In this document: positions 1 through 6,651 of the stretch, in pieces
Numbering within the stretch: the stretch's first letter is position 1
Layout of the letters: each line of letters starts with the position of its first letter
NCBI GenBank assembly: GCA_020696915.1
Contig: JAJFMR010000088.1
Coordinates: 1-9,543 of the forward strand
Direction of reading: 5' to 3'
Origin: Rhizobiaceae bacterium
Lineage (GTDB): Bacteria > Pseudomonadota > Alphaproteobacteria > Rhizobiales > Rhizobiaceae
Length of the DNA: 9,543 bases
The notes under the pieces: model-generated
Told to the model about the DNA's origin: nothing
Databases searched by the model: none
Seen by the model: the letters and a program-made list of their open reading frames with translations, nothing else
Position numbers and translations under genes: made by a program

Positions 1-21
1 CCAGCGCTCGTGAAGGTACAA

Positions 22-160
22 CCCTCCCCCCTTCAGCGGGAGAGGGTGCCACCCGAAGGGTGGCGGGAGAGGGGCGAGTCCGCTCCCATTACGCGCCCCT
101 TCTCCCCGCTCGGGCTCCGCCCGAGTCGGCCCTCCCCCGCTGAGGGAGGCGGGTTAGGGG
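22..160. repeat. Nested palindromic intergenic repeat (REP/RIME-like)
   Basis: A G/C-rich element built as nested inverted repeats. The outer arms are about 23-46 and 131-154 (imperfect; both carry the CCGCTGA / TCAGCGG core). A second pair of arms, GGGAGAGGGGCG (65-76) and CGCCCCTTCTCCC (94-106), lies inside. Two perfect 7-bp hairpins are also present: GCCACCC-GAA-GGGTGGC (48-64) and CTCGGGC-TCC-GCCCGAG (109-125). This architecture is typical of dispersed palindromic elements in Hyphomicrobiales intergenic regions; that it is multicopy is inferred. It follows rlmE, supplies that gene's stop codon, and may act as its transcription terminator. I see no gene in 1-153. Confidence 0.7.
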
Positions 161-846
161 GTGCGTCCGCGGAAGCCGGTCGCGAGCACGTAGAGCTCGG
201 CCGAGTCGGAGCGGCTGGCGGCGGGCTTGACGTGGCGGACCGTCGCGAAGTCGCGCTTCAGATCGGCGAGGAGCGCGCCTTCGGTGCCGCCCTGCAGCAC
301 CTTGGCCAGGAAGGCGCCGCCGGGCGCCAGCACGGAGCGGGCGAAATCCGCCGCCGCCTCGGCGAGGCCGACGATGCGCAGGTGGTCGGTCTGCTTGTGG
401 CCGGTGGCGTTGGCGGCCATGTCGGACAGGACGAGGTCGGCCGGCCCGCCGATGAGGGCGGTGAGGCGCTCCGGCGCGTCCGGATCGAGGAAATCGAGGG
501 TGACGAACTCCGCGCCGGGCAGCGGCTCGATCGGCAAGAGGTCGATCCCGACGACCCGCCCCCTGCCCTCGCGGCTGCCGACCTTTTCAGCCGCCACCTG
601 GGACCAGCCGCCGGGCGCTGCCCCGAGATCGACGACCCGCCCGCCCGGCTTGAGGAGGCGATGCTTGTCGTCGATCTCGAGGAGCTTGTAAGCAGCGCGC
701 GAGCGGTAGCCCTCGCGCTTGGCGCGCGCCACGTAAGGGTCGTTGAGCTGGCGCTCGAGCCACTTCTGCGAGGACGTCGTGCGCTTCTTCGCCGTCTTCA
801 GGCGCTGCTTGAGCGGGCGGGACCCCTCGCCGCGCTTGTCGCTCAT
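154..846 (-). CDS. rlmE: RlmE (FtsJ/RrmJ) 23S rRNA 2'-O-methyltransferase
   Basis: A 230-residue SAM-dependent methyltransferase of the RrmJ family, which methylates the ribose of U2552 in the A loop of 23S rRNA late in 50S assembly. The basic N-terminus (about 1-30) fits RNA binding. The Rossmann SAM site is VVDLGAAPGGWSQ (about 72-84). The catalytic K-D-K-E tetrad is complete: K54 (RSRAAYK), D142 (VLSDMAAN), K182 (AKVLQG) and E217 (SAELYVLA). The length is normal. The ATG start at 846 overlaps the stop of the upstream Ppx/GppA gene as ATGA, so translation is probably coupled; the frame stays open far upstream, but that part only shadows ppx. The stop codon lies in the edge of the palindromic repeat, which may have replaced the original last residues. 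Confidence 0.96.
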   Translation of the reverse strand: MSDKRGEGSRPLKQRLKTAKKRTTSSQKWLERQLNDPYVARAKREGYRSRAAYKLLEIDDKHRLLKPGGRVVDLGAAPGGWSQVAAEKVGSREGRGRVVGIDLLPIEPLPGAEFVTLDFLDPDAPERLTALIGGPADLVLSDMAANATGHKQTDHLRIVGLAEAAADFARSVLAPGGAFLAKVLQGGTEGALLADLKRDFATVRHVKPAASRSDSAELYVLATGFRGRTP

Positions 847-1976
847 CGCGCCCGGCGGCTCCGCCAGGCGCCGTCCTCGCGCATCAGGTTCATGAGGATG
901 CCTTCGCGCAGGCCCCGGTCGGCGATGCGCATGCGCTCGGCCGGGAAGGCGCGCCGGATCGCCTCGAGGATGGCGCAGCCCGCAAGCACGAGGTCGGCCC
1001 GGTCGCGGCCGATGCACGGATTGGCGGCGCGCTGATCGAGCCCCGTCGCCATGAGATGATCGATGACGCCCGACACATCGCGGTCGCGCATCCACAATCC
1101 GTCGACCCGGCGGCGATCGTAGCGCGGCAGGCGCAGGAAGATGCCGCCGACCGTCGTCACCGTCCCGGAGGTGCCGAGGAGGTGGAAGTAAGGCGCCGCG
1201 GCGGCCGGCCCGGCGATGAGCGCGAAATCGGACAGGAGGTCGGTCACCTCCTGCACCATGCCCTCGAAGGATTGCGGGGTGACCTCGCCGTCGCCGTGCC
1301 GCTCGGCCAGCGTCACGACCCCGACGGGCAGGGAATCCCAGGCGCGGATGCGCTTGCACGGATCGGACGGCGCGTCCGGCGCGACGCCGTCGAGCCAGGC
1401 GATCTCCGTCGAGCCGCCGCCGATGTCGAAGACGATCACCGATTGCGCATCCGGGTCGGCCAAGGCCGCGCAGCCGGTGACGGCGAGATACGCTTCCGTC
1501 CGGCGATCGACGACCTCGAGCTCGAGCCCGAGCTCGTCCTGAACGCGGTCGATGAAGGCAGGGCCGTTGGCGGCGAGGCGGCAGGCCTCGGTCGCGATCA
1601 TGCGGGCGCGGGCGACGCTGCGCGCCTCGATCTTCTGCTTGCAGATATGCAGCGCCTCGAGGGTGCGCCGGATGGCGCCCTCGCTCAGGCGGTTGCCGTG
1701 CCCGAGCCCCTCGCCGAGACGGACGATGCGGGAGAAGGCGTCGACGACCCGGAAGCCGACATGCGCGGGCTCGGCGATCAGGAGACGGCAATTGTTTGTG
1801 CCGAGGTCGAGAGCCGCATAGGTCGCGCCGCCGCGACGGCCGGGGCGCCGGAACGACCGACCCAGCGATTTGGCCTGACCGTCCAGCGGACGGCTGGTCG
1901 ACACATAGCCGGGCGCGGACGAGAGCTCGCGCCCGTCCGAGCCGGCGTTCAGAACAGCCTCGTCCTTGACCTGCAC
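843..1976 (-). CDS. ppx: Ppx/GppA family exopolyphosphatase / pppGpp phosphatase
   Basis: An ASKHA-fold phosphatase that removes terminal phosphate from polyphosphate or pppGpp. With the GTG start chosen here it is 377 residues. Visible motifs are phosphate loop 1 ALDLGTNNCRLL (about 55-66), the probable catalytic Glu130 in IATEACR, phosphate loop 2 FDIGGGSTEIAW (183-194), GTSGTVTTVGG (268-278) and the C-terminal family signature DRGLREGILMNL (353-364). It is the short type, without the C-terminal HD domain of E. coli Ppx. The first 50 or so residues are a low-complexity, Arg/Pro-rich extension. No ATG exists in frame near the motif; GTG at 1976 has GAAGGA 9 nt upstream, and a GTG at residue 25 is the alternative. 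Its stop overlaps the rlmE start by 4 nt. Ppx versus GppA activity cannot be told from sequence. The link to (p)ppGpp or polyP suits a stress setting, but I see no EcfG promoter here. Confidence 0.9.
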   Translation of the reverse strand: MQVKDEAVLNAGSDGRELSSAPGYVSTSRPLDGQAKSLGRSFRRPGRRGGATYAALDLGTNNCRLLIAEPAHVGFRVVDAFSRIVRLGEGLGHGNRLSEGAIRRTLEALHICKQKIEARSVARARMIATEACRLAANGPAFIDRVQDELGLELEVVDRRTEAYLAVTGCAALADPDAQSVIVFDIGGGSTEIAWLDGVAPDAPSDPCKRIRAWDSLPVGVVTLAERHGDGEVTPQSFEGMVQEVTDLLSDFALIAGPAAAAPYFHLLGTSGTVTTVGGIFLRLPRYDRRRVDGLWMRDRDVSGVIDHLMATGLDQRAANPCIGRDRADLVLAGCAILEAIRRAFPAERMRIADRGLREGILMNLMREDGAWRSRRAR

Positions 1977-2110
1977 GGTCGCATTTCCTTCGGGCGCCGG
2001 ATTTGCATCTCGCGCCTCGATCGTTGGAGGGAGAGTAACAAGCCGCCGGGCTGCCTGCCAAGGGCCAAGCTTGGCCTTAGATCGGACCGTGCTGATGCAG
2101 CGATCATGCC

Positions 2111-2587
2111 TCAGGCGGCTTTCGCCCCCTGGAAGGCGACGGCCCGGGGCGTCGGCCGCAGCAGGCCTTTCGCCTCGACGAAGGTTCGGGGACGGTTGAT
2201 CACCTCGTCGAGGCGCGACCACAGCACCTTGGGCGAGAACGGCTTGGCGATGATCTCGTTGACGCCGAGGCCGAGGGCGCGATCGACCACGTAGCGGCGC
2301 GGCTTCGACAGCATGAGGATGATCGGCGTCGTCGGCGCCGGCGAGGTGTTGGGCGTGCGCGTGAGGCGGATGAACTCCTCGCCGCTGAGGATGCCGAGGT
2401 CCCAGTCGAGGATGACGAGGTCGGGCTTGCTTTCGGACAGAATGCCGAGCGCCTCTGCCCCGTCCGGCGCTTCGAGGACGCGCTTGATGCCGACGCGGGT
2501 CAGCATGTCGCGCAGGATGCGCCGGATGTAGAGGCTCTCGTCCACCACGAGCGCGGCGAGATCCGGGAACGTCGGTGTGGCGATCAT
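2111..2587 (-). CDS. Single-domain CheY-like response regulator
   Basis: A 158-residue stand-alone receiver domain with no output domain. The acidic pair is D16-E17 (VVDES; most receivers have D-D or E-D). The phosphoacceptor is D61 in VILDWDLG, the switch Ser is S94 (LMLSKP, Ser in place of the usual Thr) and the conserved Lys is K115 (AKPFS). Residues 130-158 form a basic, Ala-rich tail of unknown role. No kinase lies next to it, so it may act as a phosphorelay shuttle or protein-binding regulator; partner unknown. It ends 134 nt before the ppx start, with no clear terminator between, and diverges from rutG. The ATG at 2587 has only a weak Shine-Dalgarno. Confidence 0.88.
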   Translation of the reverse strand: MIATPTFPDLAALVVDESLYIRRILRDMLTRVGIKRVLEAPDGAEALGILSESKPDLVILDWDLGILSGEEFIRLTRTPNTSPAPTTPIILMLSKPRRYVVDRALGLGVNEIIAKPFSPKVLWSRLDEVINRPRTFVEAKGLLRPTPRAVAFQGAKAA

Positions 2588-2767
2588 CGCGGAAAGTACG
2601 CCCGCTGCTACTCAACAGACTGAGGACCTTACACGAGAGCTTTTTCCGGATTCCTAACGCCGCCCATCAGTTTGCCTGTCGATCGAGCCGCGAATGAGGT
2701 CCGGCGCCTCTGGCGGGCGGTCCGGGACAAACGCTAAGCTGCGCCAGGCGCCATAAAGGGGACGATC
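2588..2767. other. Divergent intergenic region, response regulator / rutG
   Basis: 180 nt that must hold the promoters for both divergent genes. I found no GGAAC-N16/17-CGTT match on either strand. A weak sigma-70-like TTGCCT-N17-TGAGGT (about 2671-2699) faces rutG, but I would not call it. Confidence 0.4.
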
Positions 2768-4105
2768 ATGCCGGCCGAGAACAGCTTCTTTCCGCGCTGG
2801 AGCCTCAAGACCGAGGGCGTCGTCATGCCGGAGGAGAGGCTGCCGGCCGGCGCGACCGTCGTGGTCGGGCTGCAGCACGTCGTCGCCATGTTCGGCGCCA
2901 CCGTCCTTGCGCCCCTCCTCATGGGCTTCGATCCGAACGTCTCGATCCTGTTCTCCGGCATCGCGACGCTGATCTTCTTCTTCGTGGTTGGCGGCCGGGT
3001 GCCGAGCTATCTCGGCTCCAGCTTCGCCTTCATCGGTCCCGTCCTGGTCGCCACCGGGGCGAGCGTGGGCAGCCCCAATCCCAACATTCCCCTGGCGCTC
3101 GGCGGCATCATCGCAGCCGGTGCGCTCTATTTCCTCATCGGCCTCGTGGTGCAGATGGCGGGACACCGCTGGATCGAGCGCCTGATGCCCCCGGTGGTGA
3201 CTGGCGCCATCGTGGCGGCCATCGGCCTCGTGCTCGCGCCGATTGCGATCAACAGCGCCTCCGGCATCACGCCCGATAACCAGAACGGCAGCGACTTCGC
3301 CCGCTGGATCGCGCTTGCCACCGTGGTGGCGGTCGGCCTCATGGCGGTTTACGCGCCGGGGATCTGGCGCCGCCTGCCGGTGCTGATCGGCGGCGTGCTC
3401 GGCTACCTGATCTACTTCATCTGCGCGAACGTGCTGGGCCTCGGCCAAGCGATCGACTTCTCGAAGATCGGCCAGGCTGCCTGGTTCGGCCTGCCATCCT
3501 TCCAGAGTCCCGTCTTCGACATGCGCGCCATCAGCCTGATCGCCCCGGTGGCGGTGATCCTGGTGGCCGAGAACCTCGGGCATATCAAGGCCATCGGCGC
3601 CATGACGGGCCGCAACCTCGATCCCTATCTCGGCCGTGCCTTCATGGGCGATGGCATTGCCACCATGCTCTCGGGTTCCGCCGGCGGCACGGGCATGACC
3701 ACTTATGCCGAGAACATGGGCGTGATGGCCGTGACCCGCATCTACTCGACGCTGGTCTTCCTCATCGCCGCGGCCTTCGCGCTGCTCCTCGGCCTGTCGC
3801 CGAAGTTCGGCGCTTTCATCGGCACAATCCCGGGGCCCGTTCTCGGAGGCCTCTCCATCGTGGTGTTCGGCCTCATTGCCGCGACGGCGGGGCGGATCTG
3901 GGTTGAGAACCGGGTAGACTTCTCGAACCCGCGCAACCTGATCACGGTGGCCGTGGCCCTGGTCCTGGGCGCCGGCAACTTCAAGCTGAACGTAGCCGGC
4001 TTTACCCTGGACGGAATCGGGACGGCGACCTTCGGGGCGATCATCCTCTACCACCTCCTGCGGATGACACCGGCGACGGCGGATCGCACCGAAACCGTGC
4101 ACTAG
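2768..4105 (+). CDS. rutG: RutG-like pyrimidine permease (NCS2 / UraA family)
   Basis: A 445-residue inner-membrane nucleobase:proton symporter of the NCS2 family. It resembles E. coli RutG closely, including its N-terminus (FFPRWSLK, GVVMPEERLP) and the blocks GLQHVVAMFGATVLAP (34-49), VPSYLGSSFAFIGP (78-91), RWIERLMPPVVTGA (134-147) and AVILVAENLGH (262-272). The substrate-binding Glu residues of the UraA fold correspond to E268 (AENLGH) and E315 (TTYAENMGV). About 14 hydrophobic segments are expected. AAGGGGA (2756-2762) lies 5 nt before the ATG. RutG usually sits in the rutABCDEFG uracil-degradation operon, but no rut gene is nearby, so its role here is probably general uracil/thymine uptake. 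Other NCS2 substrates cannot be excluded. A strong hairpin follows 27 nt after the stop. Confidence 0.92.
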   Translation: MPAENSFFPRWSLKTEGVVMPEERLPAGATVVVGLQHVVAMFGATVLAPLLMGFDPNVSILFSGIATLIFFFVVGGRVPSYLGSSFAFIGPVLVATGASVGSPNPNIPLALGGIIAAGALYFLIGLVVQMAGHRWIERLMPPVVTGAIVAAIGLVLAPIAINSASGITPDNQNGSDFARWIALATVVAVGLMAVYAPGIWRRLPVLIGGVLGYLIYFICANVLGLGQAIDFSKIGQAAWFGLPSFQSPVFDMRAISLIAPVAVILVAENLGHIKAIGAMTGRNLDPYLGRAFMGDGIATMLSGSAGGTGMTTYAENMGVMAVTRIYSTLVFLIAAAFALLLGLSPKFGAFIGTIPGPVLGGLSIVVFGLIAATAGRIWVENRVDFSNPRNLITVAVALVLGAGNFKLNVAGFTLDGIGTATFGAIILYHLLRMTPATADRTETVH

Positions 4106-4116
4106 CTGGTCTGCCA

Positions 4117-4141
4117 GGAACACGCCTTTAGAGCCCGCGTT
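4117..4141 (+). promoter_or_regulatory. EcfG-type promoter of the SDR gene
   Basis: GGAAC (4117-4121), 16-nt spacer, CGTT (4138-4141), an exact fit to the alphaproteobacterial GSR sigma consensus. The predicted start near 4148 gives an 80-nt leader before the SDR ATG. The -10 lies inside the left arm of the rutG terminator, so promoter and terminator share DNA. Confidence 0.7.
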
Positions 4142-4157
4142 GAGCTTCAACGCGGGC
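4133..4157 (+). terminator. Terminator hairpin after rutG
   Basis: A perfect 11-bp stem GCCCGCGTTGA / TCAACGCGGGC with a GCT loop, 27 nt after the rutG stop. It is followed by TTCACCATTTTG, only a modest T-tract. Confidence 0.75.
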
Positions 4158-4229
4158 TTCACCATTTTGAGCCGGCCTGTTCCACAACGGCCGACGGGAG
4201 GTCCGCATCCTTCTCACTAGGGATGTCAC

Positions 4230-5090
4230 ATGAGCTCCGACCAGAAACAGACCCTGCCGCCTCAGGTGCAGGACCAGCAGCCCGGCCACGAGACCGAGAT
4301 GAACCCGCGGCCCGACTACGAGCCGCGCTATCCGGGCAGCAGCCGGCTGCAGGGCAAGGTTGCCCTCATCACCGGCGGCGACAGCGGCATCGGACGTGCA
4401 ACGGCCGTTCTGTTTGCCCGTGAAGGCGCCGATCTCGCGATCATGTACTTGAACGAGAACGAGGACGCGCAGGAGACGAAGCGCCTTGTGGAGCGGGAAG
4501 GGCGCTCGTGCCTGACCATCGCGGGCGATGTGGGCGATCCCGGCTTCTGCCGCATGGCAGTGGATCAGGTGATCCAGCGGTTCGGTAAGCTCGACGTGCT
4601 GGTCAACAATGCGGCGGAGCAGCATCCGAAGAAGGAGATCGAGGAGATCACGCCCGACCAGATCGACCGTACCTTCCGCACCAACATCTTCGGGTATTTC
4701 TACATGGTTCAGGCGGCCATGCCTCATCTCAAGAAAGGCGCCGCCATCATCAACACCACCTCGGTCACGGCTTATCGCGGCAGCGGGGATCTGCTCGACT
4801 ACAGCGCCACCAAGGGCGCGATCGTGGCCTTCACGCGGTCACTGGCGCAGAAGCTCGCCGGCGAGGGCATTCGCGTAAACGGTGTGGCGCCGGGACCGAT
4901 CTGGACGCCGCTGATCCCCTCGACCTTCCCGGCCGAGAAAGTGAAGCAGTTCGGCGCCAATACGCCCATGAAGCGTCCCGGCCAACCGAACGAGGTGGCG
5001 CCGTCCTACCTGTTCCTGGCGTCCGAGGATTCTTCCTACATCACCGGCTCGGTCCTGCATCCGAATGGCGGCGATCCGACGGAGGCCTGA
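4230..5090 (+). CDS. Stress-type short-chain dehydrogenase (YghA / GS39 family)
   Basis: A 286-residue NAD(P)-dependent oxidoreductase of the extended-N-terminus SDR group that includes E. coli YghA and Bacillus general stress protein 39 (YdaD). Residues 1-41 are a hydrophilic Gln/Pro-rich leader typical of this group. The Rossmann motif is ITGGDSGIGRA (47-57), NNAA is at 126-129, and the catalytic triad is S178, Y191 (DYSATK) and K195, followed by RVNGVAPGPIWTPL (215-228). The substrate is not known; YghA-type enzymes reduce small aldehydes. The exact EcfG promoter upstream (4117-4141) puts it in the general stress regulon, matching its Bacillus relatives. The ATG follows an AGGGA-type ribosome site about 7 nt away. 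It ends at a hairpin shared with the convergent 67-residue gene. Confidence 0.93.
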   Translation: MSSDQKQTLPPQVQDQQPGHETEMNPRPDYEPRYPGSSRLQGKVALITGGDSGIGRATAVLFAREGADLAIMYLNENEDAQETKRLVEREGRSCLTIAGDVGDPGFCRMAVDQVIQRFGKLDVLVNNAAEQHPKKEIEEITPDQIDRTFRTNIFGYFYMVQAAMPHLKKGAAIINTTSVTAYRGSGDLLDYSATKGAIVAFTRSLAQKLAGEGIRVNGVAPGPIWTPLIPSTFPAEKVKQFGANTPMKRPGQPNEVAPSYLFLASEDSSYITGSVLHPNGGDPTEA

Positions 5091-5099
5091 AAACAAGAA

Positions 5100-5120
5100 G
5101 GGCGGCTCAAAGAGCCGCCC
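5100..5120 (-). terminator. Bidirectional terminator between convergent genes
   Basis: A perfect 9-bp stem GGGCGGCTC / GAGCCGCCC with a 3-nt loop. The U-rich tail (TTCTTGTTTT) is on the minus strand, so it best terminates the 67-residue gene (stop at 5145). The same hairpin lies 9 nt after the SDR stop. Confidence 0.8.
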
Positions 5121-5144
5121 GATCACTATGACGTTGGGGAGATG

Positions 5145-5348
5145 TCAGCGTCTGCGGCGGACGCGCACCGGAACGGGACTGTGCGAAGGTGTCATCAGCA
5201 CGAAGAGCAGCATGACCGCCGAGAGGGAGCCGCCGATCAGAAAGAGAATTTCCGCGATTTCGGCCTGCGAAGCCACGCCGGTGATCGCTGCAAAGACAGC
5301 AACAACTGCAAAGATGAAAAGCGCACGAAGGGCAACAGGACGATTCAT
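5145..5348 (-). CDS. Small membrane protein, divergent DUF1328-like
   Basis: A 67-residue protein with two hydrophobic helices (about 8-24 and 32-52) and a strongly basic C-terminus (VRVRRRR) that should sit in the cytoplasm. The core GVASQAEIAEILFLIGG matches the DUF1328 pattern G-x-A-x-x-x-EIA-x-x-x-F seen in the neighbour at 5546, so I infer a diverged relative. The start was set at 5348, where GGGAGAG lies about 7-10 nt upstream; the frame is open 18 codons further, but that stretch would overlap the promoter. An exact EcfG promoter (5400-5376) precedes it, implying general stress induction. The biochemical role is unknown. Confidence 0.8.
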   Translation of the reverse strand: MNRPVALRALFIFAVVAVFAAITGVASQAEIAEILFLIGGSLSAVMLLFVLMTPSHSPVPVRVRRRR

Positions 5349-5375
5349 TGGCCATCTCTCCCAAGTGTTTTTGAA

Positions 5376-5400
5376 AACGTGTGGCGGGAAGCCGAGTTCC
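5376..5400 (-). promoter_or_regulatory. EcfG-type promoter of the 67-residue membrane protein
   Basis: Minus strand: GGAAC (5400-5396), 16-nt spacer, CGTT (5379-5376). The predicted start near 5369 leaves a leader of about 20 nt. It is divergent from the EcfG promoter at 5469. Confidence 0.8.
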
Positions 5401-5468
5401 ATACGAATAAAAGCCTGGAGGATTACTTTTGAACGACTGATGAACGGGTCTGATAAGTTGCTCGAGGT

Positions 5469-5494
5469 GGAACCTTACAGTCGCGCTTGGCGTT
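5469..5494 (+). promoter_or_regulatory. EcfG-type promoter of the DUF1328 gene
   Basis: GGAAC (5469-5473), 17-nt spacer, CGTT (5491-5494). The start is expected near 5501, with a leader of about 45 nt. The 10-mer CTTACAGTCG occurs in the spacer (5474-5483) and again at 5511-5520. Confidence 0.8.
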
Positions 5495-5545
5495 GATTGA
5501 ACATCGTCGGCTTACAGTCGATTGTCATCTTAGTGAGGTAACACC

Positions 5546-5719
5546 ATGCTCGGTTGGGCAGTCACTTTTCTCATCGTCGCTCTCGTCGCAGCTCTGTTCG
5601 GCTTCGGGGGCATCGCCGGCACCGCCGTGGAAATCGCGAAGCTGATTTTCTTCGTTGCCATCGTGCTGTTCGCGATCTCGGCCGTCATCGGTCTGCTGCG
5701 TGGACGCAGCCCTATGTGA
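5546..5719 (+). CDS. DUF1328 (YtjA-type) small membrane protein
   Basis: A 57-residue, two-helix inner-membrane protein. The sequence begins MLGWAVTFLIVALVAALFGF and continues through GGIAGTAVEIAKLIFFVAIV to the short basic end LLRGRSPM. Both the G-G-I-A-x-x-A-x-EIAK-x-x-F core and the length are typical of DUF1328. Members are often stress or envelope associated, but their function is unknown. The start has a GAGGT ribosome site (5535-5539) 6 nt upstream. An exact EcfG promoter lies 52 nt upstream, and a strong hairpin follows 25 nt after the stop. It converges on ecfG. Confidence 0.93.
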   Translation: MLGWAVTFLIVALVAALFGFGGIAGTAVEIAKLIFFVAIVLFAISAVIGLLRGRSPM

Positions 5720-5744
5720 TGCCGCTACGGCATATCTGACCTCG

Positions 5745-5769
5745 AACGCCGCCCCTCAAGGGCGGCGTT
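5745..5769 (+). terminator. Terminator between DUF1328 gene and ecfG
   Basis: A perfect 10-bp stem AACGCCGCCC / GGGCGGCGTT with a CTCAA loop, followed by TTTGTCATT on the plus strand. It probably ends both convergent transcripts, with the better U-tail for the DUF1328 gene. Confidence 0.85.
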
Positions 5770-5797
5770 TGTCATTGGAAATGATTACCTCAGCCTT

Positions 5798-6343
5798 TCA
5801 ACCCTGCAGGGCCGCTCGGGTCATGCTGTCGGGGCCAAGATCGTCGATGTCGTTGACATTCAGAAGCGCAGCGAGCCGCAGGCGCGCCCGGTTCACGCGG
5901 CTCTTGACGGTGCCGATGGCGCAGCCGCAGATGTTTGCGGCTTCCTCATAGGAAAAGCCCGACGCTCCCACCAGCAACAGGGCCTCGCGCTGGTCGGAAG
6001 GAAGCTGGGAGAGGGCGCTGCGGAAATCCTCGAAATCCAGGTGGGAGCCTTGCTCGGGTTGAACCTTCAGCCGTCCGGCATAGGAGCCGTCAGGGTCTTC
6101 GACCTCGCGTCGGCGTTTTCTGTATTCGGAGTGGAAGAGATTGCGCAGGATGGTGAAGAGCCACGCATTCAGGTTCGTGCCGGGCTCGAAGCGGTGCAGA
6201 TTGGAGAGGGCTCGCAGGAGCGTGTCCTGAACAAGGTCATCGGCCCGGTCGACCTGTCCCGAAAGCGAGATGGCAAAAGCGCGGAGGCTGGGGACCGCCG
6301 CGAGAAGAGCCTCCCGTAACTCGGGTTCAGGCTCTGAGGTCAT
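5798..6343 (-). CDS. ecfG: EcfG / SigT general stress response sigma factor
   Basis: A 181-residue ECF sigma factor of the EcfG group (ECF15), which directs RNA polymerase to GSR promoters. The sigma-2 domain spans about 12-80, with the core-binding helix ADDLVQDTLLRA (34-45) and the -10 recognition block PGTNLNAWLFTILRNLF (54-70). The sigma-4 domain spans about 104-160 and contains LPSDQREALLLVG and SYEEAANICGCAIGTVKSRV (131-150), the -35-binding helix-turn-helix. A short tail (161-181) follows. The ATG overlaps the nepR stop as ATGA, so sigma and anti-sigma factor are translationally coupled. The operon starts at an exact EcfG promoter (6663-6639), giving autoregulation. The gene converges on the DUF1328 gene. 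Confidence 0.97.
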   Translation of the reverse strand: MTSEPEPELREALLAAVPSLRAFAISLSGQVDRADDLVQDTLLRALSNLHRFEPGTNLNAWLFTILRNLFHSEYRKRRREVEDPDGSYAGRLKVQPEQGSHLDFEDFRSALSQLPSDQREALLLVGASGFSYEEAANICGCAIGTVKSRVNRARLRLAALLNVNDIDDLGPDSMTRAALQG

Positions 6344-6561
6344 TGAGACCTGTCCTTTTGTCCGTTCTTGTCCAGCTGGTCGAGAAGATCCCTGAAACGG
6401 TCCGGTACAGGCTGTTGCATGAGCTCATCATACATGGCGCGAAGCTGGTCACCGATGCGCTTCTGGCTGCTGCTGTCGAGTTTAGGATCGGTCGCAAGCG
6501 TTTCTCCCGGGCCGTTTTCGAGACCGGCCCGAGCGAGCTTGTTCCCCTTATCAACCGTCAT
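6340..6561 (-). CDS. nepR: NepR anti-sigma factor
   Basis: A 73-residue anti-sigma factor that binds EcfG and keeps it from core polymerase; phosphorylated PhyR takes it away by mimicking the sigma factor. The family signature is clear: helix 1 IGDQLRAMYDELMQQ (36-50), then PVPDRF and helix 2 RFRDLLDQLDK (55-65). The N-terminus (1-35) is hydrophilic and probably disordered, as usual. The ATG at 6561 has a strong AAGGGGAAG ribosome site 3 nt upstream (6573-6565). That site is complementary over 9 nt to the loop of the predicted sRNA at 7633-7714. It is first in the nepR-ecfG operon, with a leader of about 70 nt. Confidence 0.96.
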   Translation of the reverse strand: MTVDKGNKLARAGLENGPGETLATDPKLDSSSQKRIGDQLRAMYDELMQQPVPDRFRDLLDQLDKNGQKDRSQ

Positions 6562-6632
6562 ATTCTTCCCCTTGCCACCCCCTCATTTATCCGGGGTAGC
6601 CAACCTTGGCAGTATCCATATATTCGTTTTCG

Positions 6633-6651
6633 AGCAATAACGCTTATTGCT
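6633..6651. repeat. Perfect inverted repeat over the nepR-ecfG -10 region
   Basis: AGCAATAA (6633-6640), CGC, TTATTGCT (6644-6651): a perfect 8-bp dyad covering the -10 and predicted start of the nepR promoter. It could be an operator or, if partly transcribed, the foot of a leader hairpin. Confidence 0.55.

Noticed and set aside
847..2061. Open frame continuing upstream of rlmE on the minus strand
   Set aside because: It only shadows ppx in another frame: Arg/Pro-rich, low complexity and without domains. The RlmE family starts at the ATG at 846.
2061..2078. Palindrome GGCCAAGCTTGGCC between the response regulator and ppx as a terminator
   Set aside because: Only a 4-nt loop with a short stem and no T-tract on either strand.
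2654..4165. 503-codon open frame on the minus strand opposite rutG
   Set aside because: It is antisense to a clear permease, very rich in His/Asp/Arg/Gly as expected from high-GC shadow frames, and has no family motif.
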